Shown here in pieces: positions 21,451 to 34,609 of a stretch of 64,000 bases of DNA. Source of the DNA: Cynocephalus volans (lineage: Eukaryota > Chordata > Mammalia > Dermoptera > Cynocephalidae); the NCBI RefSeq assembly GCF_027409185.1, contig NC_084463.1, positions 71,099,852 through 71,163,851 on the forward strand, given 5' to 3'. The notes below the pieces were generated by a model that saw only the letters and a list, made by a program, of their open reading frames with translations, was not told the origin of the DNA and did no database searches. The translations under genes were made by a program, and so were the position numbers. Within the stretch, counting starts at the first letter, position 1, and every line of letters begins with the position of its first letter.

Positions 21451-23614
21451 AAGGAAAGGCATTTAAGAAATTTTGGTTTGTTCCTTGGCTAAGGAGATCT
21501 TGATCTCTTATTCAAAGTCTGTGATTATTTCTGGAACAAATATTACTAAACATTTATTATTCTCCAGATTATGTGTTAGGTTTTGGAAAATAGTGAATGT
21601 GAGATAAGGTTTCTGCCCACATACAGTATACATTTCAAGAGCAGACAACGAAGAATAAACAAACACATAAAAAGACAATAGATTGTAAGCAGTGCTATAC
21701 ATAAGTAGTTAAGTAGTTAAAATGATTTGATATGAAGTGTATCAGTCAAGATAGGCTAGGAGGTTATGCTACAGTAACAAATAACCCCTTCCCCTGCCCT
21801 TCCAACCCCAAAGAAGTTGATTTCCCACTCATGTTACTTGGACATTGTGGGTTAGCAGGGGAGCTCTGCTGAGAGTGACACTATCTCCAATCTCCACAAT
21901 TACTTCAGCAGAGAAAAGAGTGTCTTGGGTCTCACACTGGCAATTAAATACTTTCTCCCAATATGTAAAGGGGACCATGTTCCAGGCATTGGAAACAAGA
22001 GTAGGAGAGTGACTTGTTCTGATGCAGGACAGAAGATGCACTTCTGCCTCTCCATCTAGAGAGTTTGGCCCTTCCTCTTCCTGGGCACCCCTCTAAATTC
22101 ACTAATGATACTCCTTATCCCTGGATTGGATATGCTGATTAGGGTTTTATTTGGATATTTTTCTATAAACAGAGAAAGGGGCAGTCATACCTAGAATTCA
22201 CCCAGTCTGCATTCCCCACTTTACTCTAAGGGCTTGTCATTATAGCCTATCAATTCATCCAATAATATCTCTGTAATCTTGGCTCTGCTGGTCTTTTTCT
22301 CTCCCTAAATCTACCCATGAGAATCTGGAAGAAGCAATTCGTCATTCTGTCAACTGCTTTTACTGAAATATAGAAAAGGGATTGTCAGTAGTCACAGTGA
22401 CTGCAGTGGCTTCCTGAAGCTGCAATGTCAATGAAGTTTTGCCTTGTTGTGTGTAGCCTTCACGAGACTCATTGCTCCATTCTGGAGAATATTTTATAAT
22501 CACCATTTAAAGTTTCATTGGCAGGATGTGTCTATGTTCCTACTGCTTCCTTTGGGTTCAGTAAGAGGGAAATGATTATCTCATTTCTTGTGGGGTATAA
22601 TTGGCCTATATCAGTAATTTCACTAAATGGTTTCACTACCTGGTAGCTTATTGTATCTTTTTGGAAAACCGTGATAAAATTTATGAAGCCATTCATCTTC
22701 TTTTGGTGCCTTTCCGCTCTTTGAGTCTCTAATAGTTTCCATTATTTCTTCCCTTGTGATATACCCTTCTAATTTTTCTTTATTGCTCTGTGCTTACTGG
22801 TGCATTGCTGTTTTTGTAAAGAGATTGTGAAAGCTGCTATACCCTACAGGTTTTTGTTCTGATTTATAATCATTTGTATGAAATGTTACTAAAGCAGGAT
22901 TAATTTGAAATTGGCCAATTTGAAGCATTCCAAGACCCACTTCCTAAAACTGGAATTGGAGCCAAGTATTTCATTTAAAGAAACAGAAACAAATTGAACA
23001 AAAATTTTCATGTTCCATTAATGAAATGCCAATGGATTGATTTTGCCCTAAAAATAATTATTTTGTCTTTCAGCATTTGCAGTATGACTCACTTTAGCTG
23101 ATGCCAGGCTCAGTGATATGGTGTAGCCTGAATGAAATACACATTGTGTGAGACACTGCTATTTGTCTAAACAGCTATTCTCCACTTTTCTCACAGAACC
23201 CAATTATGCTCTAGTGGACAATGTGCCCACCTAGGAACTATGTTTCTCAGTTTCCTTTGCTGCTAGAATAGCGATATAACCAGTTTTGTCCAATGGGAAG
23301 TAAGTGTTAGTAACTGGACAGGACTTCTGGGAAACCTGCTTGAAGAGTAGGCTGACTCAGACGTCTGGCATATTGGCCCTTGACCTTTTCCCTTCTTCCT
23401 TCATGGACTGCAAACATGATGATGATCATAGAGTAGCTATCTTGTGTCCTTGAAATTATATCAATTGCTTAAAGAAAAGACAGAATGAGGCCGGCCCCTG
23501 ACGACATCATGGAACTGCCATAACAATGATGGACAGCTCACTTCCAGAGTTCTCATTAGATGAGATAAACAAAACAAGTAATTCATTTCAGCTACTGTTT
23601 TTCAAGTTTATATT
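21451..23614. other. unassigned DNA, partly old repeat
   Basis: 21735-22080 resembles an ancient repeat (AGTTGATTTCCCACTCATGT, GGGTTAGCAGGGGAGCTCTG) that was not identified. The rest shows no gene or named repeat. Several hundred bases near 22580-23100 are unique-looking. Confidence 0.4.
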
Positions 23615-25469
23615 ACCCAGAATCTAAAGATCAATTTGAAGAGACCTACCATCTCAACAATATTGAGTCTTCTAGTCCAAAAAACATGGAATGTCTCTTA
23701 GTTTATTTAGATCTTTGATTTCTATTAACAATATTTTATAGTTTACCATGTACATGCCTTGCACTTATATTTGTTAAATTTTTATTTCTAAGTATTTCAT
23801 TCTTTTTGATGCTATAATAAAAGGAATTATTTTCTTAATTTCCATTTTGGCTTGCTCATCAGTAGGCTATAGATATACAATAGATTTAGGTATATTGATC
23901 TATTAACATGGAGTATTAAGTTAATTGATTTTAGATGTTTAATTAACTTTGGTGGACAGAATCTTAATATGACCCCCATGATCCCCACATACTGTTGTTC
24001 ATCATAATTACAATCACATCCTTGTGCAACTCTCCCCTCTTGAGTATGGTCAAAACCTGTGACTTGCTTCTAATAAACAGAAGACAGCAAGTATGACTCA
24101 ATGTATGAGATTACATGATGACATTCCATAAGATTGTAATGCCTGTCTTGCTTGAGTCTCACTATTTGTTGCTGGCGTTGAAGAAGCAAGTGGCCATGAT
24201 GAGGAACCCAATGTGGCAAGGAAATACAGGCAGCCTCTAGGAGCTGAGGGTGGCCTCCAGCTCACATACAGTAAGCAACTAAAGCTCTCAGCCCTATAAC
24301 CATAAGGAACTGCCAAAAACCTGAGTGAGATTACAGGAAGATCCATCCTCAGTTGAGCCTCAGATGAAACTGTAGTCCCAGATGACATCTTAATTGCAGC
24401 CTTGTGAGATACTAAGCCAAAGACCCAATTACTGTGTGCCTTGACTCCTGATCTCACAAAACTTGTGAGATAATCAATGTATGTCATTTTAAGCTGCTAA
24501 ATTCATGGTAACATTATTATACAGGATTAGATAAGTAATATGCCAATCTTGCATTTCTGGGATAATTCCACTTCATCAAGGGGTATAATCCATTTAATAT
24601 GTTTCTGGATTCAATTTGCTAATATATTGTTGAATATTTTTGTGTCTGTATTCATCAGTGATCTTGACCTGTAGTTGTCTTGTGATATCTTGTTGGCTTT
24701 GTGATCAGCGTGATGCTGCCTCAGCGAATGAGTTGAGAAGTTTTTCTTCTGTTTTCTGGAAGAGTTTATGAAACATTGGTATGATTTATTTTTTAAGATT
24801 TTGATATAATTCACTGGTGAAACACCATCTGGACCTGATCTTATCCTTTGTGGAAAGATTTGTAATGGCTAATTCAATTTCTTTACCTGTTACAGGTGTT
24901 TTGGGGCTTTCTGGTTTTTCTTAAGACCGTTTTAATAATTTGTTCTTCCTAGGAACTTGTCCATTTCATCTAAGTTGTCAAATTTATTGGCATAATGTTG
25001 CTCCTTGTATCCCTTTATAATGCCTTTAATCTTTTTTTCTTGGTCAAAGTAGCTTAAGGTTCATCAATTTCATTAGTGTTTTCAGAGCACCAACTTTTGC
25101 TTTCATTGGTTTTCCCCATTGTTTTTCTGTTTTCTATTTCATTGGTTTCTACTCAGATTATATTTTTTTCTTCCTTCTGTGTGCTTTGAGTTTTGTTTGC
25201 TCTTTTTTTCTGGTTTCTTAAAGTGAACACTTAGATTATTGATTTGAAATCTTTCTTTTCTATAGACCATTAAAGCTATAATTTTTATCTAATCACTGCT
25301 TTAGCTGCATCCCATAAAATTATACATTGTGTTTTCATCTTAATTCCACTCATATTTTCTAATTCTCTTGTGTTTTCTTCATTGACTGATGGATAATTAA
25401 GCAGTGTGTTGTTTAATTTCCAAATATTTTTGGATTTCACTTAGTGGTCAACCAATGATTAGTTAGAGT
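23615..25469 (-). mobile_element. L1 LINE ORF2 fragment, antisense, interrupted
   Basis: Plus-strand text is the reverse complement of L1 ORF2: ACAATATTGAGTCTTCTAGT, GATCTTTGATTTCTATTAAC, TTATTTCTAAGTATTTCATT, then after an LTR TTGCATTTCTGGGATAATTC, CACCATCTGGACCTGATCTT, GCTGCATCCCATAAAATTAT and TTTCCAAATATTTTTGGATT. The reading frame is destroyed. An MLT1-like LTR (23950-24540) lies inside and a solo LTR (25470-25999) abuts its end. Confidence 0.85.
23950..24540 (+). mobile_element. MLT1-like MaLR LTR inside L1
   Basis: Sense order: TGGTGGACAGAATCTTAATA, CCAATGTGGCAAGGAAATAC, GCAGCCTCTAGGAGCTGAGG, TTGTGAGATAATCAATGTAT, CATTTTAAGCTGCTAAATTC and GGATTAGATAAGTAATA, the terminal block typical of MLT1 LTRs. 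L1 text resumes at 24541. Subfamily not assigned. Confidence 0.75.
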
Positions 25470-25999
25470 TGGTGCCTACGTACCTTGAGCCAGCAAATCT
25501 TATCTCCCACCCTTCATCGGTGGGTCTTTGTTTGGGTTAAACAACACATTCAAAATTCAGGCAGTTTTCAAGTCTCCTTTATTTTTCCTGTGTTCAAGGC
25601 ATCATATTTAGCCAGGGACACATACACAGTCACAGACTTCTTCAGGCTCTTCTGAGCACATATGCAGATATTTGCATGCTCACAGCCTTCCAGATGACCA
25701 GGGAGATATAAGAGTTTATTGAAGCCCACATTTCCCTGTTAAATTTTTGGCTGGTCTTTCGGTCTGTTGTTTGGCCTAAATGCCATCACAACCTCAGGCT
25801 AGCTTTTATGTTAAATTGTCCTAAATACCATCAAGATACGGCTATTATTTTCAACATGGGTTTTTCCCAGGTAACGTCAGGCCTATCCAGCAGCAGAGCT
25901 CCCAGTCCTCCAGCCTGTTCTTCCCTATTAGAAGCACTGTGCCATGGAACTGGGGCAGGGAGGGTGAAGGTAGCACCGTCCCCGGGCTAGAATGGCACA
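25470..25999 (-). mobile_element. solo LTR with 4-bp duplication GAGT
   Basis: Minus strand TGTGCCATTCTAGCCC...CGTAGGCACCA, 530 bp, flanked by GAGT at 25466-25469 and 26000-26003. The minus strand has a TATA-like CTCTTATATCTCC (about 25708) and an AAAAATAAAGGAG signal (about 25585). The termini form a short inverted repeat (TGTGCC/GGCACCA). Family not identified. Confidence 0.68.
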
Positions 26000-26003
26000 G
26001 AGT

Positions 26004-28654
26004 CCACTGTTATTACCAAGGTTTTGTAGTTGTTCTTAAATAAAATCTTCTTAATTTGTTGTTTGCTTTTGGTCAACATTCAGAGGCCTGAAGTGGTTGT
26101 TTGTGCCATTTTTGTTTTATTACTGCTTTTTGGTAAGAGAATTTACAGACTTCTTTCATCAGCCATTTGAGAAGTTGTCTTCCAACTTTTCTCTCATATT
26201 TTTGAGAGCTATGTGGTCTCCTTGGGCTACTTTTGGGGAAAATTCCTTGGCTCTATTTTTCAATCTCTAGTGAAGTCCATTCACTTATTCATCCTTTTTT
26301 GAGGTTATTTTGTATGTATGCGTCCGAGGGGGAGTGGAAGAGGTGGCAATTGAGAGAGAGAGAGAGAGATAGAGAGAGAGAGAGTGTGTGTGTGTGTGTG
26401 TTAAATTTCTAAGATGTCTTTAGTATTTCCCTTTTTATGAAGTCCCATTCCAATTTCATGTTGAAATATCCTCTTGAAACTCTCTAGGTAGAATTTTTAA
26501 CTTCTGTTTTCTGCACTAACTTTGCTTCCTTGGGGTTTTTATCTTCTGTTTAATCCATTTGCTGCTTCTTTTTTCATACTGAACATAGCTGTCTCTTTCA
26601 GTGGCAATAATACTAGTACCCCACTCTATCCACAAGGAAAGGATTTTACTCTTCACCTATACGTCCTTTGCAAATCATGGCACAGGCCCCAACTGCTGCC
26701 GTAAGAGTTATTCTGAAAGCCTATAGTGCAAGGACTGATCTCAGAATTTAATGCTGAGGAGCTCCCTGCATAAGCCAATTTTTATGTGGCAAAACTAGTT
26801 ATCCAACAACTTCCTGGGATCTCTAGGCTTCTCCATTTTCCCTCAACTATAAGTACAATTAGGAGCTACACTTATTTTCTGCATAATTAAAAGGAAGCAT
26901 TGGTGGTAATTCCCAGAACAAACAGAATAGTCCACTGTTGGGTGCAGAAATTCTTGTAACTCTTTTTTATACTTTCTACTTCTTCAGAAAATATTGTGGT
27001 ATAGTCTATTTGGGGTACAGTACCATATAAGTTTGCAATCCATTTTTTAAATGGAGCATTTGGGGACATATTTCAAAGAAACTAATATTCTGTGGAATAT
27101 ATTTCAAAGAAAGCTAATATATAGAATATATAGCTATACATTCATGATTTAAAGACTACTACCAAGCATTAAATGATTGCAATATTCTCAATAGTCCAGA
27201 TTAGATCAAAGGTAGCAAAGTGTTCACCTGCCCCGCCCCCCCACAAATGACTGTGATTTGAAAAATATAATGTCTAGAACAATAACTTTGAAGTTGATTT
27301 GCAATTATACATTCATATGTAAACTGCAGGCATTATAGAATGAGGCAGTCTTACATCTCAATTTCTCAGTGAAGGAAAGAAAGCAATTTATAGGTTTTCA
27401 TGGCAAAGGTATGTTCTGACTGATGCCTGGTAAAATGACTAACAACCATGAAGTTCCATAATCTAAAAGTTAAATTATTCCTTCATACTTGTTTCAAGAT
27501 TCCAGAATTCCAGAGGGAAATAAAACTCAATTTCAAAAATAAACTTTGCAGTTAAAATGAGAGCCAGCAAGCTTTTCTCTCATGTAGAAAGAGCTATTTC
27601 TAAGCTATGGTGAAATTAATCAACTTGTCAAAGGGTGTCATTAATAGTCAATGCAGGACTTTCATTGAACAAATATCTAGGGATGCCTTCTCTGCGTGAG
27701 ACCCCTAACCTCAAGCTTCTCACTGGAAAATTGCAAGAATAAACTCAAGCAAGTCGTGGTAAGTGCCTTAGGAGCTAGATGCACTAAGGGAAGAGGACAG
27801 AACATTTAACTGGAATGAGTAGAAAAAGCATCCTGGTAGAAACAACATTAGAAGTGGACTTTGAGTCACAGCATCAAAGAATCAGGGAATCTTAGGTTTG
27901 GGGATCCAAAGGTAGCAAACTCAGATTCCATTCAGGTAAAGATGTAAGCTAAAGCCAAATTACCTGGGAATATTAGGACTTCAGGGAACTACAGGTTGCT
28001 TCCCCTGTTTAAAGGAAATAATCTGTTTTTAGCACCATCAATTGTGGCTAAAAGGAAATTCTGGCCCAGGGCTACCATATTTTCTGATCTTTTTTTCCCC
28101 AAGAAAAGCAAAATTTTAGATTTTCATGCAAATCTATTGATTCATAAATATCTATTGTAAAGTTGACATCACATAGACCATATTTGTCCATGAGCTACTG
28201 GTCTGCTACCGCCACTTTATGTTCACCTGGCTCAACACTTGCACACTTCAGATACCTCAACTTTTCCACCAAGTCATCGTCTACCTTCTGCTTTAACTCC
28301 TGTCATGGGAATCTTAATGGCTGGCAAGGCAAGTTGTAGTCACTGAAGCTTTCTTTCCCATATTTGTCCTTAAAATTGTCCTAGTTCTTCCTAGGTACTA
28401 CAGAGTTCTTCTTCATAAGGTACTTAAAGTACTTAAAAACCGCCATTATGTTCCTCATAAATTTTGTCTGATGCCTTCAATTCTTGTACAACTATTATGG
28501 TTTTAAGTTTTTCACCACCTTGGTCACTTTCTTCTGGGTCAGTTCAGTGATTTGTTTTCCTCAATGCATGACACACAGAACAGAAATGGTCTAGGTGAAG
28601 AAGGAATATTGCCACTCTGGTTCTAGCTTATTAGAGATTGATTATATCAGTCAG
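26004..28654. other. unassigned intergenic DNA
   Basis: About 2.6 kb with a compound microsatellite (26354-26401) and a C-rich run near 27230. No supportable gene. 28150-28600 read on the minus strand looks like a degraded coding segment (see findings) but was not identified. Confidence 0.4.
26354..26401. repeat. compound (GA)n(GT)n microsatellite
   Basis: GA repeats with a single GATA interruption pass directly into (GT)9. It is expected to be length-variable. Confidence 0.95.
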
Positions 28655-29240
28655 TTATTGTAACAGGCTGAACAGAAGTAACTCCTTTTTGTTAAATTTC
28701 TAAATTAAAAAGTTATTTTTTTTTCTTACTCTTGTAACCTGAACTGCATAGCTTGCAGCTGGACATTAGAATACAATGATTCTTGTTCACACAGTTGCTA
28801 GAACATAATGATTTTTTGCTCACACTGTACACAGAATCATTATAAAAGAAATTATTAACCCAGGTGGCCACTCTTTACTTGCTTACTAACTAGATTTTTT
28901 GAGGTTAACAGGAACTGAATCTGTGACTTGACTTCATGGAGCATGGTCACCATGAATCAGCTCTCACCCAAGAAGTTCTTTGATGTTTATCTGCAATTTT
29001 ATGATTATGCCTGTGCATCCCTGTTTAGATCATCATGAATCAGCTCCCTACCACTTGTCCTTATAAAATCCTTTGGCAAGTCTGGGAAAAGTGGAGATGG
29101 TCTTTGAGACATAAGTCCATCGTTTCCCCAGGCTGTTGGCTTCCTGATCAAAGCTACCTTTCCTTACACCAATGCTTGTCTCTCAATTATTGGCTATTGA
29201 GCAGTGAGCAAATTGTCAGTGCATGAAATTAAAATCACTG
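28655..29240 (+). mobile_element. LTR-like element, ends uncertain
   Basis: TGTAACAGGCTGAACAGAAG is a typical class I LTR start. A TATA-like CCTTATAAAATCC occurs at about 29059, and a U5-like CTTGTCTCTCAATTATTGGC block ends near 29222. No convincing target duplication was found, so the boundaries and solo status are uncertain. Confidence 0.5.
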
Positions 29241-29329
29241 TAGGCATTTGGGGTAGAAAGAAATTTCCATAATATAAAATCATTAGAAGAACTGAAGGAG
29301 AGGGAGCTAGAAGCCACCAATGGGCTTTA

Positions 29330-29500
29330 AGTTTGAACAACGACCAAACTGTTTTCCAAAGCAAATGCATCATTTTACGTTCCCACTGGCAATGCAGGAG
29401 GGTTCCAATTTTACCACATCCTCAGCAACACTTGACATTGTCCACCTTTAGTTTATTTATAATTTATTTATTTAGTTAGTTTAGTTTATTTATTTAGTCA
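29330..29500 (-). repeat. L1 3' UTR fragment, antisense
   Basis: AACTGTTTTCCAAAGCAAAT, CATTTTACGTTCCCACTGGC, AATGCAGGAGGGTTCCAATT and CCACATCCTCAGCAACACTT are the reverse complement of a common L1M 3' UTR segment. A TTTA-rich low-complexity run follows (29450-29500). Confidence 0.75.
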
Positions 29501-29549
29501 TATTTTAAATGTTTCATGTAGATTCCACCATGGAAAGGTAGACAAATAC

Positions 29550-29930
29550 CACTGTTACTCTATCAATATTTTTGTGAGAATTAGTCTGTGTTGAATTGCT
29601 GACTTCATTGCCATTACAAAAACAAAACAAAACAGTAACTTGTTTCCTTTCAACCACAAGGAACTACCTCATTCAAAGTTTCGCCCCATCCAAGGGACAT
29701 CCTTTCATCAAAAACCTGCTTATGCAAACATGCAAGTCTTACTCCCTTTTCCTTAAGTTGGGACAATTCTATTGTTACCCTGGCAACAGAGCTCTCTATA
29801 AGACTGACTGTGCCCCTCAGTTGTGATAGCACTGAAAGTTAGCTTCTCCCTCTGCCCAATCCTGTTCTTATGTCCTTAGAGACATGAGAGAGCAATTCAT
29901 AATAAACCTTATGAACAAAATTTTCCATTT
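29550..29930 (+). repeat. possible LTR-derived sequence
   Basis: A TATA-like CTCTATAAGACTG (about 29790) is followed 100 bp later by CATAATAAACC, the spacing of an LTR promoter and polyadenylation signal. Termini were not found. Low confidence. Confidence 0.3.
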
Positions 29931-30529
29931 TAGACTTTGTTTTCAAGAACCAAATCTAAAATATTTAGCACTTTCTGTATCTTAACTCATGATTCATTAA
30001 AATGAGGAAATAAAACCTTCCCTGCAAAATTACTTTGAGTGGAAATTTGTTACTTCTCTGAATCCTTTTCTAGGTGTAAGAAATTGGTATGGTATAAAAA
30101 CTGTCTCCCCAGGTAGGAACTGAAAATACTAGATAGTTATTTTTCTAAACATCTTTGTAGTGAGGGTAGTGCTAAATGGTGTCAGCTCTTCAACATCTCA
30201 CTAATCTCTCAGGAACTGGCAGTGCAGCAGTAGTAACAGAGGATGAAGTTTCTTGAAGCAGAAATGACCAGTAACATTAACAGTGCAAGAAGCTGCTGTA
30301 AAGTTCATTTCTAATATAGACATTGATAATGATGTAACAAAATCTAGTTTGTGGCAATAGCTATATATTTTTTTCATCAGAATAGTTTATGTGGTGTGAG
30401 TGTGGTTCTAGATCGTGTGGTCTTGAGCCTGATTCTTGAGGGCTCTCCAAATGTTTCTGTGATCTACCCAAAGTGGTAGATCTCTTTTTAAAAACCTTTT
30501 CTTTTAAGTTGGTTAGAGTTTGTGTCTGT
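29931..30529. other. unassigned intergenic DNA
   Basis: No recognised feature. Confidence 0.4.
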
Positions 30530-30800
30530 GTTTGCAACTAAACACCAGATTGATGCAGTGAGGATTAAATGGCATAATGTGTACAAAGCATGTTACATAT
30601 AGTGCAAACAGGTAGTGCTCAATACACTGCAAATATTATGATTTTATAGCTTTTCTTTGGCGGCTGTGTGGTTTTCAAATCATGGTGTTGGTCACTGTAG
30701 GAGTAATTGAATTAACACATGGAAAGCACTAGAACAAAGGCTTGCACATAATAATCATTCAGTACATGTTTGTTATTAACATTATTGCTATTTTATCATA
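30530..30800 (+). repeat. MIR-like fragments
   Basis: GCAGTGAGGATTAAATGGCA, ACAGGTAGTGCTCAATACAC and a second set TTAACACATGGAAAGCACTA, TTGCACATAATAATCATTCA match the 3' half of MIR in sense. Possibly two overlapping fragments. Confidence 0.6.
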
Positions 30801-32539
30801 GGATCTTCCACATATACTAAATTGTTAACTCAGGCTAGGTAAGGGAGTTTGAGGCTTGGACTGAGCCAAGATGGCTTTGTCTTGACAAGGTGTCAGAAGT
30901 GGGATCTGAGCCCAGCTTTCCTCAGGGAGACCTGATTCCCAAATGAGCAGTGTTCACTGTTTAGCTAGTACTCTGGTGCCAAATTCTGCCATCAGTCTCT
31001 ATCCTATGTATTTGAAACTCAAATCTTTATAAAAAAGAAAATCAGTCTGTTTACTCTAAAGCCACAAGCTGTAATGTCATCAGGTACTGTGGATGAGATG
31101 TAGATGTTCTCAAAGTTCATTTACAAACTTTATACACTTTCTGTGCTCTCAGTGTTGCCAGAAAGAGCTGGGAATTTTTAACATTCTTTACTTACCACCA
31201 GAAAACTTATTTAAAATTACTTTCAGGAAAGTTTGTAAATCAAACATTTAGAAGTTATCTCTTTGATGGCTGGTGTCCTAGATTTCACTAAGCAAACTCT
31301 TTCTGTTTCCTAGAAAATGTTTTACCTTTATTTTTTCTTCATTGAGATATGAATTTATACAGAGGTAAACTTTGCCAAGGTCAGAGCAACAATCTTTAAC
31401 ATGGATCTTAATCAGAAGGCATGATTCATCGGTCTTCATTTCCAATTATGTGAACAGGAAAAAAAGACCTCAATTAAAACAGAGGAAGAGAGCCTCTCCA
31501 AATTTAATCAGCTTGTCTTTGGCACTCAATCTGAGGATGTGCAGAAAGAAGTGATTTTAAGTGTGTTTACTCTTCTTGAAAGTGGAAGTTTTAACAATCA
31601 AATGTGTTTTCAGAAATATTAATATACTGAAGTACAAAGTAACTAAATATTTCAATTACATTTTAAGTGTAAGATGTTGCATATGCTTTGAATACAGTAT
31701 AATTATTTAATCCAGCCAAATTAATTTTTAAATTACAAAATAATGGGACATTCTGCTCTGCTTCCTCCATTTGTTAAGTGACTACCCTGGGGACATGAAC
31801 TAGGCTTGTCCAGCAATGGTGGTCAGGCTGTTTATCAGGTGTCCAGTATTAAGAAACCCATGGCTGGCACTCATCTAAGGCACATTCAACAACAGTAGTC
31901 AGTACTAAAGCTGAAATTTAACCTCCATTTGTCCAACTCTCAAGTGTATCTCTGTTAATTCAAAACTCAAATAAGGAGTAAAGAGTATAATTTTGTTTCC
32001 TCCACAAACCCCAACACCAAGGTCCCGGTGACATCACTGAACTGCTGAATTAACCAACCTGAGATATATACTATCTCTGGACCCCTTGTTTTGTGAAAAT
32101 AGTAAGTTCCACATTGCTTAAGCACTTGAAGCCAAAAGCAAGTGAATGGGTACACACAGCATTCTTCTGTACCTTTCCCCATGCCCTCTTCACTTTCCTA
32201 CTTTTATAACACCCAGCACAGAATTCCACCTCTCCTACTTTTTATCCATTCAAATATTTATTGAACATCTTCTGTGTTTCAGGCATTATGCTTCCCATAG
32301 AATGTTACTTCATCAGCATTCCCCTCTTCCACCTACATCTTTAACTTTCCCATCTCAATGTTTTCTTATCTCGCAGCTTTAAATTTGCTTTTCTATCAAC
32401 CCCTGAAAATTTCCAAAAAAGGTAATTTGATTGCATACTATACTACACCCATGTCATTTCTCCCTTTTCCTTTAAGGTAGGGCTTACTTTAAGAACTGTC
32501 TATGCTCACTACATACACATTCTTTTCAGTCTTAAGGAC
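30801..32539. other. unassigned intergenic DNA
   Basis: No supportable gene. 32235-32300 (AAATATTTATTGAACATCTT, TTTCAGGCATTATGC) looks like an antisense L2 3' terminus. Confidence 0.4.
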
Positions 32540-32880
32540 ATTACATCTGAAAAGACCCCAGAGTTCTACTCCAATTGCTCTTCCAGACTCATCAATGGTT
32601 TTTGAGTAGCTAAAAAATTAACATCCTCTTTCTTCCCCCTCTTGGCATTTGGCCTCATTGACCACTTTCTGTGTGAAGCTTCTCCTTCCTTGTGTTCTAA
32701 GCAAGCACTCCTGATGGTTCTGCTTCCACCCATGAAGTCCCCCCTCAGTCATCCTCATGGGATCTTTCTCCTCTCCTCATTCTGTAAAGGTTGGTGTTAC
32801 CCCATTTCTACTGTCCACGTTTTCTCTCTCTCCCTTACCTTTTACATTTCTATTAAAATGGGACTAAAAATGCCCACCAA
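32540..32880 (+). repeat. L2 LINE ORF2 fragment
   Basis: Sense L2 RT text, decayed: GGCATTTGGCCTCATTGACC (the FD..DH region of L2), then TTCTCCTTCCTTGTGTTCTA and GATCTTTCTCCTCTCCTCAT. Stops and gaps prevent a frame. Confidence 0.5.
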
Positions 32881-34609
32881 GTCTCCCTTGTCAGATTGTT
32901 CTGAGAATCAAAGAGATAAAGTGCTTTCAAGTAAGTAAAGTACCTTATAGACTATCATGGAACAAACACAGATTCTTCATCCATATGCAGGTTCTTTAAG
33001 TTGCTTTTTCCCCTGATGACAAAGGGGAGCACATTTCTGAGTGTGTTCAGATGCTAAACTAGTCTATTGATTTTGTGGAGGGGCCCCTTTTATAAAGGTG
33101 TATGGTGAATAAAAGCAGTCATCAATTTTATTTTAATTTTTTTAGTTCCTAAGGAGTATATCATCAGAAGACATTCTGGTCAAGGTGAGAAGCTGAAGTA
33201 ATGTAAAAACATACAATAATTCTGGATAAAATATAACCCCCTCCCTAATTAAATATAGTACTGAGCTCAAAACCAAGAAAGGAAAATTTCCATGTGCCAG
33301 AAATATTGTAGTGCCTGAAGAAGAAAATAGAAAAAACAAAAAAAGGGGGATATTCCAAGAGATAATAGCTAAAAAATTTCCAAAATTCATGAAAAAACAT
33401 GAATACTTAAATTGAAGGAACATGCCAAGACTTGAGCAGGGGGAAAAACGAATCTGTATGTGAACACACAGTAGTAAAAAAGTAAACTCTCAAAGTCAAA
33501 GTAATGAAAGTAACTAGATAGTAACATGAAACTTGAAATGCTGATTGTCTTTGCTAATGAAAGTAATGCAAACCAATGAATTACTCAAAAATCCTTCTTT
33601 GTAGTTGGTGGTTATATTTAGTATTCTATCAGATTATTTTTAATAAATGAGGAATTTAAAAATAAGTACCATACGCATACTAATTGGCAGCTGGATCTTG
33701 GTTTAATCACAAACATGCTGTCCCACTATTTAGTAAAATTCTCTTTGGTCCTTAAAATTGTGCTGAAAACTGAGAGGACCACGTGGTCTTATATAGGAGA
33801 AATTTGGTGTCACCCCCGCCCTCCCCATACCCCCCCCCCGCAAAAAAAAAAAAAAAGCCCTGAGCCCCACTGTGAAAGATTTTCTGTACATGAAAGATCT
33901 CCCTCAGAATGTCTCCCCTTGAGCTGGTCTTGCCCACAGCCTCAGAACTGTGGGTCCTGATCTGTGGTGCTGCAGGTGTGGGGGTCAGCCTCGCTACTAG
34001 CACAGTACGCCTATGTAGTAGGAAGGAGAGAAATGCCACTTCATTTTTTACTTGGAGAAATAATTATAATCAGAGGAGCTGTGGTTCCCAACTTCTGATT
34101 GGGGTTTTGTCTGAAGAAGCTAAGTGGTGACTGGGATATTTTCCACCCAAGAGTTAGAAACAAAAACTTGCCTTCCTCCCTCCTTCCTCCCTTCCTTCCT
34201 TCTTTCCTATTTTGGAATTGGCAAACCAAAGGGAACATCTTATCGCCATTTTTTAACTGCCAGAGAACACTGCACAGATACAAATCCCTGGACGCCCCAT
34301 GGCTTCATTTTCCTTTTCCATGTTGCTCTTCAGTCATTAGTATGCCACACGGATCTTCCTAATGTCATTCATTATTCTTGGCCATAGCCAACCCTCCCCC
34401 TACCCCTGCTCCCGCTGATGAGTAGGATGTGGAGAGACAGGTGATTTAATTATGTTCTCTTTGGAAAATCTGATTTGGGGAGTGATTTTATGTTATCCCA
34501 TAACACTACTGTAAAACAAATTTTAGGAATTAATGGGCTTGGGTAGACCCCATTCCCTCCATCACCAGATGGGTTGGGTGAGCTCAGAGAGGATGCAGGG
34601 GGCTAGTGA
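32881..34609. other. unassigned intergenic DNA
   Basis: About 1.7 kb without a gene. Contains a C/A-rich run (33812-33857) and a CCTT-rich tract (34172-34207) on which several overlapping chance open frames depend. Confidence 0.4.

Noticed and set aside
23480-23540. GAGGCCGGCCCCTGACG stretch considered as a SINE head
   Set aside because: No A/B-box spacing, no A tail and no match to the other SINE copies.
33715-34387. Cluster of open frames of 73-95 codons on both strands
   Set aside because: They overlap each other on opposite strands around C-, A- and CCTT-rich runs, have no recognisable domain and no supporting start or splice context.
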